DNA from: Molossus alvarezi | Lineage: Eukaryota > Chordata > Mammalia > Chiroptera > Molossidae | Reading direction: 5' to 3' | Assembly: GCA_037176705.1 (NCBI GenBank) | Contig: JBAWUJ010000075.1 | Span: 124,001 to 188,000, forward strand | Length of the DNA: 64,000 nucleotides | In this document: in pieces, positions 19,846 to 32,263 of the stretch | Position numbering within the stretch: position 1 is the first letter of the stretch | Layout of the letters: every line of letters begins with the position of its first letter | Position numbers and translations under genes: made by a program | Notes under the pieces: model-generated | Seen by the model: only the letters and a program-made list of their open reading frames with translations | Databases searched by the model: none | Told to the model about the DNA's origin: nothing

Positions 19846-20315
19846 CGCCGCTCCTTTTTGGTCCCCCCACAGCCAGCCAGCTGCGCACCTGCCGCGCTTC
19901 GGGCCGAGGGCCACGCAGCCCACGCACGCACGCGCCCCAGCCCACGCCGGGGGCCGAGCGAGGGAATCTGGGGCCCAGAGGGGATCCCCCCACGCCCCAG
20001 CAGCACACCAGCAGGCCGCCGCGCAAGGCGCCGCAACTCGCGGGCGCCCGCGCCCGCCGGTGGGGCAGCGCAGCCCCGTGGGGCGGACCCCCGGCCCCCC
20101 AGGCGCAGACCTTGGGGCCCCTGGACTGCGCATGCGCGGCCTGCCGAGCTCCGCGGTGAGGACCTGGTTCGAGGCTGGGCGGGACGGACCGCGCGCCTGG
20201 GTCCCCGAGAGCTGAGAGGGGCCGGTCCGCGCTCCGCCTGGCGGCCGGGGGGGCTGCCCGGGGGGCTGCCAGCCCCGGCGCTGGACTCTTAGGGCGCCTG
20301 GAGGCGGCCGCCAAC

Positions 20316-20436
20316 GTCTCCGGCCATACCACCCTGAACGCGCCCGATCTCGTGGGATCTGGGAAGCTAAGCAGGGTCGGGCCCGGTCAGGACTTGGATG
20401 GGAGACCGCCTGGGAATGCCGGGTGCTGTAGGCTTT
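20316..20436 (+). rRNA. 5S rRNA-type gene, copy 35
   Basis: Unit 592 bp, B spacer. Confidence 0.9.
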
Positions 20437-20907
20437 CGCCGCTCCTTTTTGGTCCCCCCACAGCCAGCCAGCTGCGCACCTGCCGCGCTTCGGGCCGAGG
20501 GCCACGCAGCCCACGCACGCACGCGCCCCAGCCCACGCCGGGGGCCGAGCGAGGGAATCTGGGGCCCAGAGGGGACCCCCCACGCCCCAGCAGCACACCA
20601 GCAGGCCGCCGCGCAAGGTGCCGCAACTCGCGGGCGCCCGCGCCCCCCCCGGTGGGGCAGCGCAGCCCCGTGGGGCGGACCCCCGGCCCCCCAGGCGCAG
20701 ACCTTGGGGCCCCTGGACTGCGCATGCGCGGCCTGCCGAGCTCCGCGGTGAGGACCTGGTTCGAGGCTGGGCGGGACGGACCGCGCGCCTGGGTCCCCGA
20801 GAGCTGAGAGGGGCCGGTCCGCGCTCCGCCTGGCGGCCGGGGGGGCTGCCCGGGGGGCTGCCAGCCCCGGCGCTGGACTCTTAGGGCGCCTGGAGGCGGC
20901 CGCCAAC

Positions 20908-21028
20908 GTCTCCGGCCATACCACCCTGAACGCGCCCGATCTCGTGGGATCTGGGAAGCTAAGCAGGGTCGGGCCCGGTCAGGACTTGGATGGGAGACCG
21001 CCTGGGAATGCCGGGTGCTGTAGGCTTT
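20908..21028 (+). rRNA. 5S rRNA-type gene, copy 36
   Basis: Unit 591 bp, A spacer with lone T305, as in unit 33. Confidence 0.9.
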
Positions 21029-21498
21029 CGCCGCTCCTTTTTGGTCCCCCCACAGCCAGCCAGCTGCGCACCTGCCGCGCTTCGGGCCGAGGGCCACGCA
21101 GCCCACGCACGCACGCGCCCCAGCCCACGCCGGGGGCCGAGCGAGGGAATCTGGGGCCCAGAGGGGATCCCCCCACGCCCCAGCAGCACACCAGCAGGCC
21201 GCCGCGCAAGGTGCCGCAACTCGCGGGCGCCCGCGCCCGCCGGTGGGGCAGCGCAGCCCCGTGGGGCGGACCCCCGGCCCCCCAGGCGCAGACCTTGGGG
21301 CCCCTGGACTGCGCATGCGCGGCCTGCCGAGCTCCGCGGTGAGGACCTGGTTCGAGGCTGGGCGGGACGGACCGCGCGCCTGGGTCCCCGAGAGCTGAGA
21401 GGGGCCGGTCCGCGCTCCGCCTGGCGGCCGGGGGGGCTGCCCGGGGGGCTGCCAGCCCCGGCGCTGGACTCTTAGGGCGCCTGGAGGCGGCCGCCAAC

Positions 21499-21619
21499 GT
21501 CTCCGGCCATACCACCCTGAACGCGCCCGATCTCGTGGGATCTGGGAAGCTAAGCAGGGTCGGGCCCGGTCAGGACTTGGATGGGAGACCGCCTGGGAAT
21601 GCCGGGTGCTGTAGGCTTT
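21499..21619 (+). rRNA. 5S rRNA-type gene, copy 37
   Basis: Unit 591 bp, A spacer, no marker. Confidence 0.9.
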
Positions 21620-22089
21620 CGCCGCTCCTTTTTGGTCCCCCCACAGCCAGCCAGCTGCGCACCTGCCGCGCTTCGGGCCGAGGGCCACGCAGCCCACGCA
21701 CGCACGCGCCCCAGCCCACGCCGGGGGCCGAGCGAGGGAATCTGGGGCCCAGAGGGGATCCCCCCACGCCCCAGCAGCACACCAGCAGGCCGCCGCGCAA
21801 GGCGCCGCAACTCGCGGGCGCCCGCGCCCGCCGGTGGGGCAGCGCAGCCCCGTGGGGCGGACCCCCGGCCCCCCAGGCGCAGACCTTGGGGCCCCTGGAC
21901 TGCGCATGCGCGGCCTGCCGAGCTCCGCGGTGAGGACCTGGTTCGAGGCTGGGCGGGACGGACCGCGCGCCTGGGTCCCCGAGAGCTGAGAGGGGCCGGT
22001 CCGCGCTCCGCCTGGCGGCCGGGGGGGCTGCCCGGGGGGCTGCCAGCCCCGGCGCTGGACTCTTAGGGCGCCTGGAGGCGGCCGCCAAC

Positions 22090-22210
22090 GTCTCCGGCCA
22101 TACCACCCTGAACGCGCCCGATCTCGTGGGATCTGGGAAGCTAAGCAGGGTCGGGCCCGGTCAGGACTTGGATGGGAGACCGCCTGGGAATGCCGGGTGC
22201 TGTAGGCTTT
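22090..22210 (+). rRNA. 5S rRNA-type gene, copy 38
   Basis: Unit 592 bp, B spacer. Confidence 0.9.
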
Positions 22211-22681
22211 CGCCGCTCCTTTTTGGTCCCCCCACAGCCAGCCAGCTGCGCACCTGCCGCGCTTCGGGCCGAGGGCCACGCAGCCCACGCACGCACGCGC
22301 CCCAGCCCACGCCGGGGGCCGAGCGAGGGAATCTGGGGCCCAGAGGGGACCCCCCACGCCCCAGCAGCACACCAGCAGGCCGCCGCGCAAGGTGCCGCAA
22401 CTCGCGGGCGCCCGCGCCCCCCCCGGTGGGGCAGCGCAGCCCCGTGGGGCGGACCCCCGGCCCCCCAGGCGCAGACCTTGGGGCCCCTGGACTGCGCATG
22501 CGCGGCCTGCCGAGCTCCGCGGTGAGGACCTGGTTCGAGGCTGGGCGGGACGGACCGCGCGCCTGGGTCCCCGAGAGCTGAGAGGGGCCGGTCCGCGCTC
22601 CGCCTGGCGGCCGGGGGGGCTGCCCGGGGGGCTGCCAGCCCCGGCGCTGGACTCTTAGGGCGCCTGGAGGCGGCCGCCAAC

Positions 22682-22802
22682 GTCTCCGGCCATACCACCC
22701 TGAACGCGCCCGATCTCGTGGGATCTGGGAAGCTAAGCAGGGTCGGGCCCGGTCAGGACTTGGATGGGAGACCGCCTGGGAATGCCGGGTGCTGTAGGCT
22801 TT
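22682..22802 (+). rRNA. 5S rRNA-type gene, copy 39
   Basis: Unit 591 bp, A spacer, no marker. Confidence 0.9.
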
Positions 22803-23272
22803 CGCCGCTCCTTTTTGGTCCCCCCACAGCCAGCCAGCTGCGCACCTGCCGCGCTTCGGGCCGAGGGCCACGCAGCCCACGCACGCACGCGCCCCAGCCC
22901 ACGCCGGGGGCCGAGCGAGGGAATCTGGGGCCCAGAGGGGATCCCCCCACGCCCCAGCAGCACACCAGCAGGCCGCCGCGCAAGGCGCCGCAACTCGCGG
23001 GCGCCCGCGCCCGCCGGTGGGGCAGCGCAGCCCCGTGGGGCGGACCCCCGGCCCCCCAGGCGCAGACCTTGGGGCCCCTGGACTGCGCATGCGCGGCCTG
23101 CCGAGCTCCGCGGTGAGGACCTGGTTCGAGGCTGGGCGGGACGGACCGCGCGCCTGGGTCCCCGAGAGCTGAGAGGGGCCGGTCCGCGCTCCGCCTGGCG
23201 GCCGGGGGGGCTGCCCGGGGGGCTGCCAGCCCCGGCGCTGGACTCTTAGGGCGCCTGGAGGCGGCCGCCAAC

Positions 23273-23393
23273 GTCTCCGGCCATACCACCCTGAACGCGC
23301 CCGATCTCGTGGGATCTGGGAAGCTAAGCAGGGTCGGGCCCGGTCAGGACTTGGATGGGAGACCGCCTGGGAATGCCGGGTGCTGTAGGCTTT
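23273..23393 (+). rRNA. 5S rRNA-type gene, copy 40
   Basis: Unit 591 bp, A spacer, no marker. Confidence 0.9.
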
Positions 23394-23863
23394 CGCCGCT
23401 CCTTTTTGGTCCCCCCACAGCCAGCCAGCTGCGCACCTGCCGCGCTTCGGGCCGAGGGCCACGCAGCCCACGCACGCACGCGCCCCAGCCCACGCCGGGG
23501 GCCGAGCGAGGGAATCTGGGGCCCAGAGGGGATCCCCCCACGCCCCAGCAGCACACCAGCAGGCCGCCGCGCAAGGCGCCGCAACTCGCGGGCGCCCGCG
23601 CCCGCCGGTGGGGCAGCGCAGCCCCGTGGGGCGGACCCCCGGCCCCCCAGGCGCAGACCTTGGGGCCCCTGGACTGCGCATGCGCGGCCTGCCGAGCTCC
23701 GCGGTGAGGACCTGGTTCGAGGCTGGGCGGGACGGACCGCGCGCCTGGGTCCCCGAGAGCTGAGAGGGGCCGGTCCGCGCTCCGCCTGGCGGCCGGGGGG
23801 GCTGCCCGGGGGGCTGCCAGCCCCGGCGCTGGACTCTTAGGGCGCCTGGAGGCGGCCGCCAAC

Positions 23864-23984
23864 GTCTCCGGCCATACCACCCTGAACGCGCCCGATCTCG
23901 TGGGATCTGGGAAGCTAAGCAGGGTCGGGCCCGGTCAGGACTTGGATGGGAGACCGCCTGGGAATGCCGGGTGCTGTAGGCTTT
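23864..23984 (+). rRNA. 5S rRNA-type gene, copy 41
   Basis: Unit 592 bp, B spacer. Confidence 0.9.
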
Positions 23985-24455
23985 CGCCGCTCCTTTTTGG
24001 TCCCCCCACAGCCAGCCAGCTGCGCACCTGCCGCGCTTCGGGCCGAGGGCCACGCAGCCCACGCACGCACGCGCCCCAGCCCACGCCGGGGGCCGAGCGA
24101 GGGAATCTGGGGCCCAGAGGGGACCCCCCACGCCCCAGCAGCACACCAGCAGGCCGCCGCGCAAGGTGCCGCAACTCGCGGGCGCCCGCGCCCCCCCCGG
24201 TGGGGCAGCGCAGCCCCGTGGGGCGGACCCCCGGCCCCCCAGGCGCAGACCTTGGGGCCCCTGGACTGCGCATGCGCGGCCTGCCGAGCTCCGCGGTGAG
24301 GACCTGGTTCGAGGCTGGGCGGGACGGACCGCGCGCCTGGGTCCCCGAGAGCTGAGAGGGGCCGGTCCGCGCTCCGCCTGGCGGCCGGGGGGGCTGCCCG
24401 GGGGGCTGCCAGCCCCGGCGCTGGACTCTTAGGGCGCCTGGAGGCGGCCGCCAAC

Positions 24456-24576
24456 GTCTCCGGCCATACCACCCTGAACGCGCCCGATCTCGTGGGATCT
24501 GGGAAGCTAAGCAGGGTCGGGCCCGGTCAGGACTTGGATGGGAGACCGCCTGGGAATGCCGGGTGCTGTAGGCTTT
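24456..24576 (+). rRNA. 5S rRNA-type gene, copy 42
   Basis: Unit 591 bp, A spacer, no marker. Confidence 0.9.
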
Positions 24577-25046
24577 CGCCGCTCCTTTTTGGTCCCCCCA
24601 CAGCCAGCCAGCTGCGCACCTGCCGCGCTTCGGGCCGAGGGCCACGCAGCCCACGCACGCACGCGCCCCAGCCCACGCCGGGGGCCGAGCGAGGGAATCT
24701 GGGGCCCAGAGGGGATCCCCCCACGCCCCAGCAGCACACCAGCAGGCCGCCGCGCAAGGCGCCGCAACTCGCGGGCGCCCGCGCCCGCCGGTGGGGCAGC
24801 GCAGCCCCGTGGGGCGGACCCCCGGCCCCCCAGGCGCAGACCTTGGGGCCCCTGGACTGCGCATGCGCGGCCTGCCGAGCTCCGCGGTGAGGACCTGGTT
24901 CGAGGCTGGGCGGGACGGACCGCGCGCCTGGGTCCCCGAGAGCTGAGAGGGGCCGGTCCGCGCTCCGCCTGGCGGCCGGGGGGGCTGCCCGGGGGGCTGC
25001 CAGCCCCGGCGCTGGACTCTTAGGGCGCCTGGAGGCGGCCGCCAAC

Positions 25047-25167
25047 GTCTCCGGCCATACCACCCTGAACGCGCCCGATCTCGTGGGATCTGGGAAGCTA
25101 AGCAGGGTCGGGCCCGGTCAGGACTTGGATGGGAGACCGCCTGGGAATGCCGGGTGCTGTAGGCTTT
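25047..25167 (+). rRNA. 5S rRNA-type gene, copy 43
   Basis: Unit 591 bp, A spacer, no marker. Confidence 0.9.
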
Positions 25168-25637
25168 CGCCGCTCCTTTTTGGTCCCCCCACAGCCAGCC
25201 AGCTGCGCACCTGCCGCGCTTCGGGCCGAGGGCCACGCAGCCCACGCACGCACGCGCCCCAGCCCACGCCGGGGGCCGAGCGAGGGAATCTGGGGCCCAG
25301 AGGGGATCCCCCCACGCCCCAGCAGCACACCAGCAGGCCGCCGCGCAAGGCGCCGCAACTCGCGGGCGCCCGCGCCCGCCGGTGGGGCAGCGCAGCCCCG
25401 TGGGGCGGACCCCCGGCCCCCCAGGCGCAGACCTTGGGGCCCCTGGACTGCGCATGCGCGGCCTGCCGAGCTCCGCGGTGAGGACCTGGTTCGAGGCTGG
25501 GCGGGACGGACCGCGCGCCTGGGTCCCCGAGAGCTGAGAGGGGCCGGTCCGCGCTCCGCCTGGCGGCCGGGGGGGCTGCCCGGGGGGCTGCCAGCCCCGG
25601 CGCTGGACTCTTAGGGCGCCTGGAGGCGGCCGCCAAC

Positions 25638-25758
25638 GTCTCCGGCCATACCACCCTGAACGCGCCCGATCTCGTGGGATCTGGGAAGCTAAGCAGGGTC
25701 GGGCCCGGTCAGGACTTGGATGGGAGACCGCCTGGGAATGCCGGGTGCTGTAGGCTTT
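25638..25758 (+). rRNA. 5S rRNA-type gene, copy 44
   Basis: Unit 592 bp, B spacer, followed directly by another B unit, the only such neighbour pair in the window. Confidence 0.9.
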
Positions 25759-26229
25759 CGCCGCTCCTTTTTGGTCCCCCCACAGCCAGCCAGCTGCGCA
25801 CCTGCCGCGCTTCGGGCCGAGGGCCACGCAGCCCACGCACGCACGCGCCCCAGCCCACGCCGGGGGCCGAGCGAGGGAATCTGGGGCCCAGAGGGGACCC
25901 CCCACGCCCCAGCAGCACACCAGCAGGCCGCCGCGCAAGGTGCCGCAACTCGCGGGCGCCCGCGCCCCCCCCGGTGGGGCAGCGCAGCCCCGTGGGGCGG
26001 ACCCCCGGCCCCCCAGGCGCAGACCTTGGGGCCCCTGGACTGCGCATGCGCGGCCTGCCGAGCTCCGCGGTGAGGACCTGGTTCGAGGCTGGGCGGGACG
26101 GACCGCGCGCCTGGGTCCCCGAGAGCTGAGAGGGGCCGGTCCGCGCTCCGCCTGGCGGCCGGGGGGGCTGCCCGGGGGGCTGCCAGCCCCGGCGCTGGAC
26201 TCTTAGGGCGCCTGGAGGCGGCCGCCAAC

Positions 26230-26350
26230 GTCTCCGGCCATACCACCCTGAACGCGCCCGATCTCGTGGGATCTGGGAAGCTAAGCAGGGTCGGGCCCGG
26301 TCAGGACTTGGATGGGAGACCGCCTGGGAATGCCGGGTGCTGTAGGCTTT
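26230..26350 (+). rRNA. 5S rRNA-type gene, copy 45
   Basis: Unit 592 bp, B spacer, second of the B-B pair. Confidence 0.9.
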
Positions 26351-26821
26351 CGCCGCTCCTTTTTGGTCCCCCCACAGCCAGCCAGCTGCGCACCTGCCGC
26401 GCTTCGGGCCGAGGGCCACGCAGCCCACGCACGCACGCGCCCCAGCCCACGCCGGGGGCCGAGCGAGGGAATCTGGGGCCCAGAGGGGACCCCCCACGCC
26501 CCAGCAGCACACCAGCAGGCCGCCGCGCAAGGTGCCGCAACTCGCGGGCGCCCGCGCCCCCCCCGGTGGGGCAGCGCAGCCCCGTGGGGCGGACCCCCGG
26601 CCCCCCAGGCGCAGACCTTGGGGCCCCTGGACTGCGCATGCGCGGCCTGCCGAGCTCCGCGGTGAGGACCTGGTTCGAGGCTGGGCGGGACGGACCGCGC
26701 GCCTGGGTCCCCGAGAGCTGAGAGGGGCCGGTCCGCGCTCCGCCTGGCGGCCGGGGGGGCTGCCCGGGGGGCTGCCAGCCCCGGCGCTGGACTCTTAGGG
26801 CGCCTGGAGGCGGCCGCCAAC

Positions 26822-26942
26822 GTCTCCGGCCATACCACCCTGAACGCGCCCGATCTCGTGGGATCTGGGAAGCTAAGCAGGGTCGGGCCCGGTCAGGACT
26901 TGGATGGGAGACCGCCTGGGAATGCCGGGTGCTGTAGGCTTT
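26822..26942 (+). rRNA. 5S rRNA-type gene, copy 46
   Basis: Unit 591 bp, A spacer, no marker. Confidence 0.9.
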
Positions 26943-27412
26943 CGCCGCTCCTTTTTGGTCCCCCCACAGCCAGCCAGCTGCGCACCTGCCGCGCTTCGGG
27001 CCGAGGGCCACGCAGCCCACGCACGCACGCGCCCCAGCCCACGCCGGGGGCCGAGCGAGGGAATCTGGGGCCCAGAGGGGATCCCCCCACGCCCCAGCAG
27101 CACACCAGCAGGCCGCCGCGCAAGGCGCCGCAACTCGCGGGCGCCCGCGCCCGCCGGTGGGGCAGCGCAGCCCCGTGGGGCGGACCCCCGGCCCCCCAGG
27201 CGCAGACCTTGGGGCCCCTGGACTGCGCATGCGCGGCCTGCCGAGCTCCGCGGTGAGGACCTGGTTCGAGGCTGGGCGGGACGGACCGCGCGCCTGGGTC
27301 CCCGAGAGCTGAGAGGGGCCGGTCCGCGCTCCGCCTGGCGGCCGGGGGGGCTGCCCGGGGGGCTGCCAGCCCCGGCGCTGGACTCTTAGGGCGCCTGGAG
27401 GCGGCCGCCAAC

Positions 27413-27533
27413 GTCTCCGGCCATACCACCCTGAACGCGCCCGATCTCGTGGGATCTGGGAAGCTAAGCAGGGTCGGGCCCGGTCAGGACTTGGATGGGA
27501 GACCGCCTGGGAATGCCGGGTGCTGTAGGCTTT
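27413..27533 (+). rRNA. 5S rRNA-type gene, copy 47
   Basis: Unit 591 bp, A spacer, no marker. Confidence 0.9.
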
Positions 27534-28003
27534 CGCCGCTCCTTTTTGGTCCCCCCACAGCCAGCCAGCTGCGCACCTGCCGCGCTTCGGGCCGAGGGCC
27601 ACGCAGCCCACGCACGCACGCGCCCCAGCCCACGCCGGGGGCCGAGCGAGGGAATCTGGGGCCCAGAGGGGATCCCCCCACGCCCCAGCAGCACACCAGC
27701 AGGCCGCCGCGCAAGGCGCCGCAACTCGCGGGCGCCCGCGCCCGCCGGTGGGGCAGCGCAGCCCCGTGGGGCGGACCCCCGGCCCCCCAGGCGCAGACCT
27801 TGGGGCCCCTGGACTGCGCATGCGCGGCCTGCCGAGCTCCGCGGTGAGGACCTGGTTCGAGGCTGGGCGGGACGGACCGCGCGCCTGGGTCCCCGAGAGC
27901 TGAGAGGGGCCGGTCCGCGCTCCGCCTGGCGGCCGGGGGGGCTGCCCGGGGGGCTGCCAGCCCCGGCGCTGGACTCTTAGGGCGCCTGGAGGCGGCCGCC
28001 AAC

Positions 28004-28124
28004 GTCTCCGGCCATACCACCCTGAACGCGCCCGATCTCGTGGGATCTGGGAAGCTAAGCAGGGTCGGGCCCGGTCAGGACTTGGATGGGAGACCGCCTG
28101 GGAATGCCGGGTGCTGTAGGCTTT
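28004..28124 (+). rRNA. 5S rRNA-type gene, copy 48
   Basis: Unit 591 bp, A spacer, no marker. Confidence 0.9.
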
Positions 28125-28594
28125 CGCCGCTCCTTTTTGGTCCCCCCACAGCCAGCCAGCTGCGCACCTGCCGCGCTTCGGGCCGAGGGCCACGCAGCCC
28201 ACGCACGCACGCGCCCCAGCCCACGCCGGGGGCCGAGCGAGGGAATCTGGGGCCCAGAGGGGATCCCCCCACGCCCCAGCAGCACACCAGCAGGCCGCCG
28301 CGCAAGGCGCCGCAACTCGCGGGCGCCCGCGCCCGCCGGTGGGGCAGCGCAGCCCCGTGGGGCGGACCCCCGGCCCCCCAGGCGCAGACCTTGGGGCCCC
28401 TGGACTGCGCATGCGCGGCCTGCCGAGCTCCGCGGTGAGGACCTGGTTCGAGGCTGGGCGGGACGGACCGCGCGCCTGGGTCCCCGAGAGCTGAGAGGGG
28501 CCGGTCCGCGCTCCGCCTGGCGGCCGGGGGGGCTGCCCGGGGGGCTGCCAGCCCCGGCGCTGGACTCTTAGGGCGCCTGGAGGCGGCCGCCAAC

Positions 28595-28715
28595 GTCTCC
28601 GGCCATACCACCCTGAACGCGCCCGATCTCGTGGGATCTGGGAAGCTAAGCAGGGTCGGGCCCGGTCAGGACTTGGATGGGAGACCGCCTGGGAATGCCG
28701 GGTGCTGTAGGCTTT
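28595..28715 (+). rRNA. 5S rRNA-type gene, copy 49
   Basis: Unit 592 bp, B spacer. Confidence 0.9.
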
Positions 28716-29186
28716 CGCCGCTCCTTTTTGGTCCCCCCACAGCCAGCCAGCTGCGCACCTGCCGCGCTTCGGGCCGAGGGCCACGCAGCCCACGCACGCA
28801 CGCGCCCCAGCCCACGCCGGGGGCCGAGCGAGGGAATCTGGGGCCCAGAGGGGACCCCCCACGCCCCAGCAGCACACCAGCAGGCCGCCGCGCAAGGTGC
28901 CGCAACTCGCGGGCGCCCGCGCCCCCCCCGGTGGGGCAGCGCAGCCCCGTGGGGCGGACCCCCGGCCCCCCAGGCGCAGACCTTGGGGCCCCTGGACTGC
29001 GCATGCGCGGCCTGCCGAGCTCCGCGGTGAGGACCTGGTTCGAGGCTGGGCGGGACGGACCGCGCGCCTGGGTCCCCGAGAGCTGAGAGGGGCCGGTCCG
29101 CGCTCCGCCTGGCGGCCGGGGGGGCTGCCCGGGGGGCTGCCAGCCCCGGCGCTGGACTCTTAGGGCGCCTGGAGGCGGCCGCCAAC

Positions 29187-29307
29187 GTCTCCGGCCATAC
29201 CACCCTGAACGCGCCCGATCTCGTGGGATCTGGGAAGCTAAGCAGGGTCGGGCCCGGTCAGGACTTGGATGGGAGACCGCCTGGGAATGCCGGGTGCTGT
29301 AGGCTTT
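29187..29307 (+). rRNA. 5S rRNA-type gene, copy 50
   Basis: Unit 591 bp, A spacer, with a unique G-to-A change at 29592 inside the NRF1-type palindrome. Confidence 0.9.
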
Positions 29308-29777
29308 CGCCGCTCCTTTTTGGTCCCCCCACAGCCAGCCAGCTGCGCACCTGCCGCGCTTCGGGCCGAGGGCCACGCAGCCCACGCACGCACGCGCCCC
29401 AGCCCACGCCGGGGGCCGAGCGAGGGAATCTGGGGCCCAGAGGGGATCCCCCCACGCCCCAGCAGCACACCAGCAGGCCGCCGCGCAAGGCGCCGCAACT
29501 CGCGGGCGCCCGCGCCCGCCGGTGGGGCAGCGCAGCCCCGTGGGGCGGACCCCCGGCCCCCCAGGCGCAGACCTTGGGGCCCCTGGACTGCACATGCGCG
29601 GCCTGCCGAGCTCCGCGGTGAGGACCTGGTTCGAGGCTGGGCGGGACGGACCGCGCGCCTGGGTCCCCGAGAGCTGAGAGGGGCCGGTCCGCGCTCCGCC
29701 TGGCGGCCGGGGGGGCTGCCCGGGGGGCTGCCAGCCCCGGCGCTGGACTCTTAGGGCGCCTGGAGGCGGCCGCCAAC

Positions 29778-29898
29778 GTCTCCGGCCATACCACCCTGAA
29801 CGCGCCCGATCTCGTGGGATCTGGGAAGCTAAGCAGGGTCGGGCCCGGTCAGGACTTGGATGGGAGACCGCCTGGGAATGCCGGGTGCTGTAGGCTTT
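29778..29898 (+). rRNA. 5S rRNA-type gene, copy 51
   Basis: Unit 591 bp, A spacer, marker Q. Confidence 0.9.
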
Positions 29899-30368
29899 CG
29901 CCGCTCCTTTTTGGTCCCCCCACAGCCAGCCAGCTGCGCACCTGCCGCGCTTCGGGCCGAGGGCCACGCAGCCCACGCACGCACGCGCCCCAGCCCACGC
30001 CGGGGGCCGAGCGAGGGAATCTGGGGCCCAGAGGGGATCCCCCCACGCCCCAGCAGCACACCAGCAGGCCGCCGCGCAAGGCGCCGCAACTCGCGGGCGC
30101 CCGCGCCCGCCGGTGGGGCAGCGCAGCCCCGTGGGGCGGACCCCCGGCCCCCCAGGCGCAGACCTTGGGGCCCCTGGACTGCGCATGCGCGGCCTGCCGA
30201 GCTCCGCGGTGAGGACCTGGTTCGAGGCTGGGCGGGACGGACCGCGCGCCTGGGTCCCCGAGAGCTGAGAGGGGCCGGTCCGCGCTCCGCCTGGCGGCCG
30301 GGGGGGCTGCCCGGGGGGCTGCCAGCCCAGGCGCTGGACTCTTAGGGCGCCTGGAGGCGGCCGCCAAC

Positions 30369-30489
30369 GTCTCCGGCCATACCACCCTGAACGCGCCCGA
30401 TCTCGTGGGATCTGGGAAGCTAAGCAGGGTCGGGCCCGGTCAGGACTTGGATGGGAGACCGCCTGGGAATGCCGGGTGCTGTAGGCTTT
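30369..30489 (+). rRNA. 5S rRNA-type gene, copy 52
   Basis: Unit 592 bp, B spacer. Confidence 0.9.
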
Positions 30490-30960
30490 CGCCGCTCCTT
30501 TTTGGTCCCCCCACAGCCAGCCAGCTGCGCACCTGCCGCGCTTCGGGCCGAGGGCCACGCAGCCCACGCACGCACGCGCCCCAGCCCACGCCGGGGGCCG
30601 AGCGAGGGAATCTGGGGCCCAGAGGGGACCCCCCACGCCCCAGCAGCACACCAGCAGGCCGCCGCGCAAGGTGCCGCAACTCGCGGGCGCCCGCGCCCCC
30701 CCCGGTGGGGCAGCGCAGCCCCGTGGGGCGGACCCCCGGCCCCCCAGGCGCAGACCTTGGGGCCCCTGGACTGCGCATGCGCGGCCTGCCGAGCTCCGCG
30801 GTGAGGACCTGGTTCGAGGCTGGGCGGGACGGACCGCGCGCCTGGGTCCCCGAGAGCTGAGAGGGGCCGGTCCGCGCTCCGCCTGGCGGCCGGGGGGGCT
30901 GCCCGGGGGGCTGCCAGCCCCGGCGCTGGACTCTTAGGGCGCCTGGAGGCGGCCGCCAAC

Positions 30961-31081
30961 GTCTCCGGCCATACCACCCTGAACGCGCCCGATCTCGTGG
31001 GATCTGGGAAGCTAAGCAGGGTCGGGCCCGGTCAGGACTTGGATGGGAGACCGCCTGGGAATGCCGGGTGCTGTAGGCTTT
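30961..31081 (+). rRNA. 5S rRNA-type gene, copy 53
   Basis: Unit 591 bp, A spacer, no marker. Confidence 0.9.
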
Positions 31082-31551
31082 CGCCGCTCCTTTTTGGTCC
31101 CCCCACAGCCAGCCAGCTGCGCACCTGCCGCGCTTCGGGCCGAGGGCCACGCAGCCCACGCACGCACGCGCCCCAGCCCACGCCGGGGGCCGAGCGAGGG
31201 AATCTGGGGCCCAGAGGGGATCCCCCCACGCCCCAGCAGCACACCAGCAGGCCGCCGCGCAAGGCGCCGCAACTCGCGGGCGCCCGCGCCCGCCGGTGGG
31301 GCAGCGCAGCCCCGTGGGGCGGACCCCCGGCCCCCCAGGCGCAGACCTTGGGGCCCCTGGACTGCGCATGCGCGGCCTGCCGAGCTCCGCGGTGAGGACC
31401 TGGTTCGAGGCTGGGCGGGACGGACCGCGCGCCTGGGTCCCCGAGAGCTGAGAGGGGCCGGTCCGCGCTCCGCCTGGCGGCCGGGGGGGCTGCCCGGGGG
31501 GCTGCCAGCCCCGGCGCTGGACTCTTAGGGCGCCTGGAGGCGGCCGCCAAC

Positions 31552-31672
31552 GTCTCCGGCCATACCACCCTGAACGCGCCCGATCTCGTGGGATCTGGGA
31601 AGCTAAGCAGGGTCGGGCCCGGTCAGGACTTGGATGGGAGACCGCCTGGGAATGCCGGGTGCTGTAGGCTTT
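31552..31672 (+). rRNA. 5S rRNA-type gene, copy 54
   Basis: Unit 591 bp, A spacer, no marker. Confidence 0.9.
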
Positions 31673-32142
31673 CGCCGCTCCTTTTTGGTCCCCCCACAGC
31701 CAGCCAGCTGCGCACCTGCCGCGCTTCGGGCCGAGGGCCACGCAGCCCACGCACGCACGCGCCCCAGCCCACGCCGGGGGCCGAGCGAGGGAATCTGGGG
31801 CCCAGAGGGGATCCCCCCACGCCCCAGCAGCACACCAGCAGGCCGCCGCGCAAGGCGCCGCAACTCGCGGGCGCCCGCGCCCGCCGGTGGGGCAGCGCAG
31901 CCCCGTGGGGCGGACCCCCGGCCCCCCAGGCGCAGACCTTGGGGCCCCTGGACTGCGCATGCGCGGCCTGCCGAGCTCCGCGGTGAGGACCTGGTTCGAG
32001 GCTGGGCGGGACGGACCGCGCGCCTGGGTCCCCGAGAGCTGAGAGGGGCCGGTCCGCGCTCCGCCTGGCGGCCGGGGGGGCTGCCCGGGGGGCTGCCAGC
32101 CCCGGCGCTGGACTCTTAGGGCGCCTGGAGGCGGCCGCCAAC

Positions 32143-32263
32143 GTCTCCGGCCATACCACCCTGAACGCGCCCGATCTCGTGGGATCTGGGAAGCTAAGCA
32201 GGGTCGGGCCCGGTCAGGACTTGGATGGGAGACCGCCTGGGAATGCCGGGTGCTGTAGGCTTT
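32143..32263 (+). rRNA. 5S rRNA-type gene, copy 55
   Basis: Unit 592 bp, B spacer. Confidence 0.9.

Larger units (their letters stand above)
18542..25637 (+). repeat. Trimer tract, B-A-A repeated four times (units 32-43)
   Basis: The trimer period is 1774 bp. The first two trimers (18542-20315 and 20316-22089) also share a lone T305 in their middle unit, which the last two lack. Confidence 0.8.
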
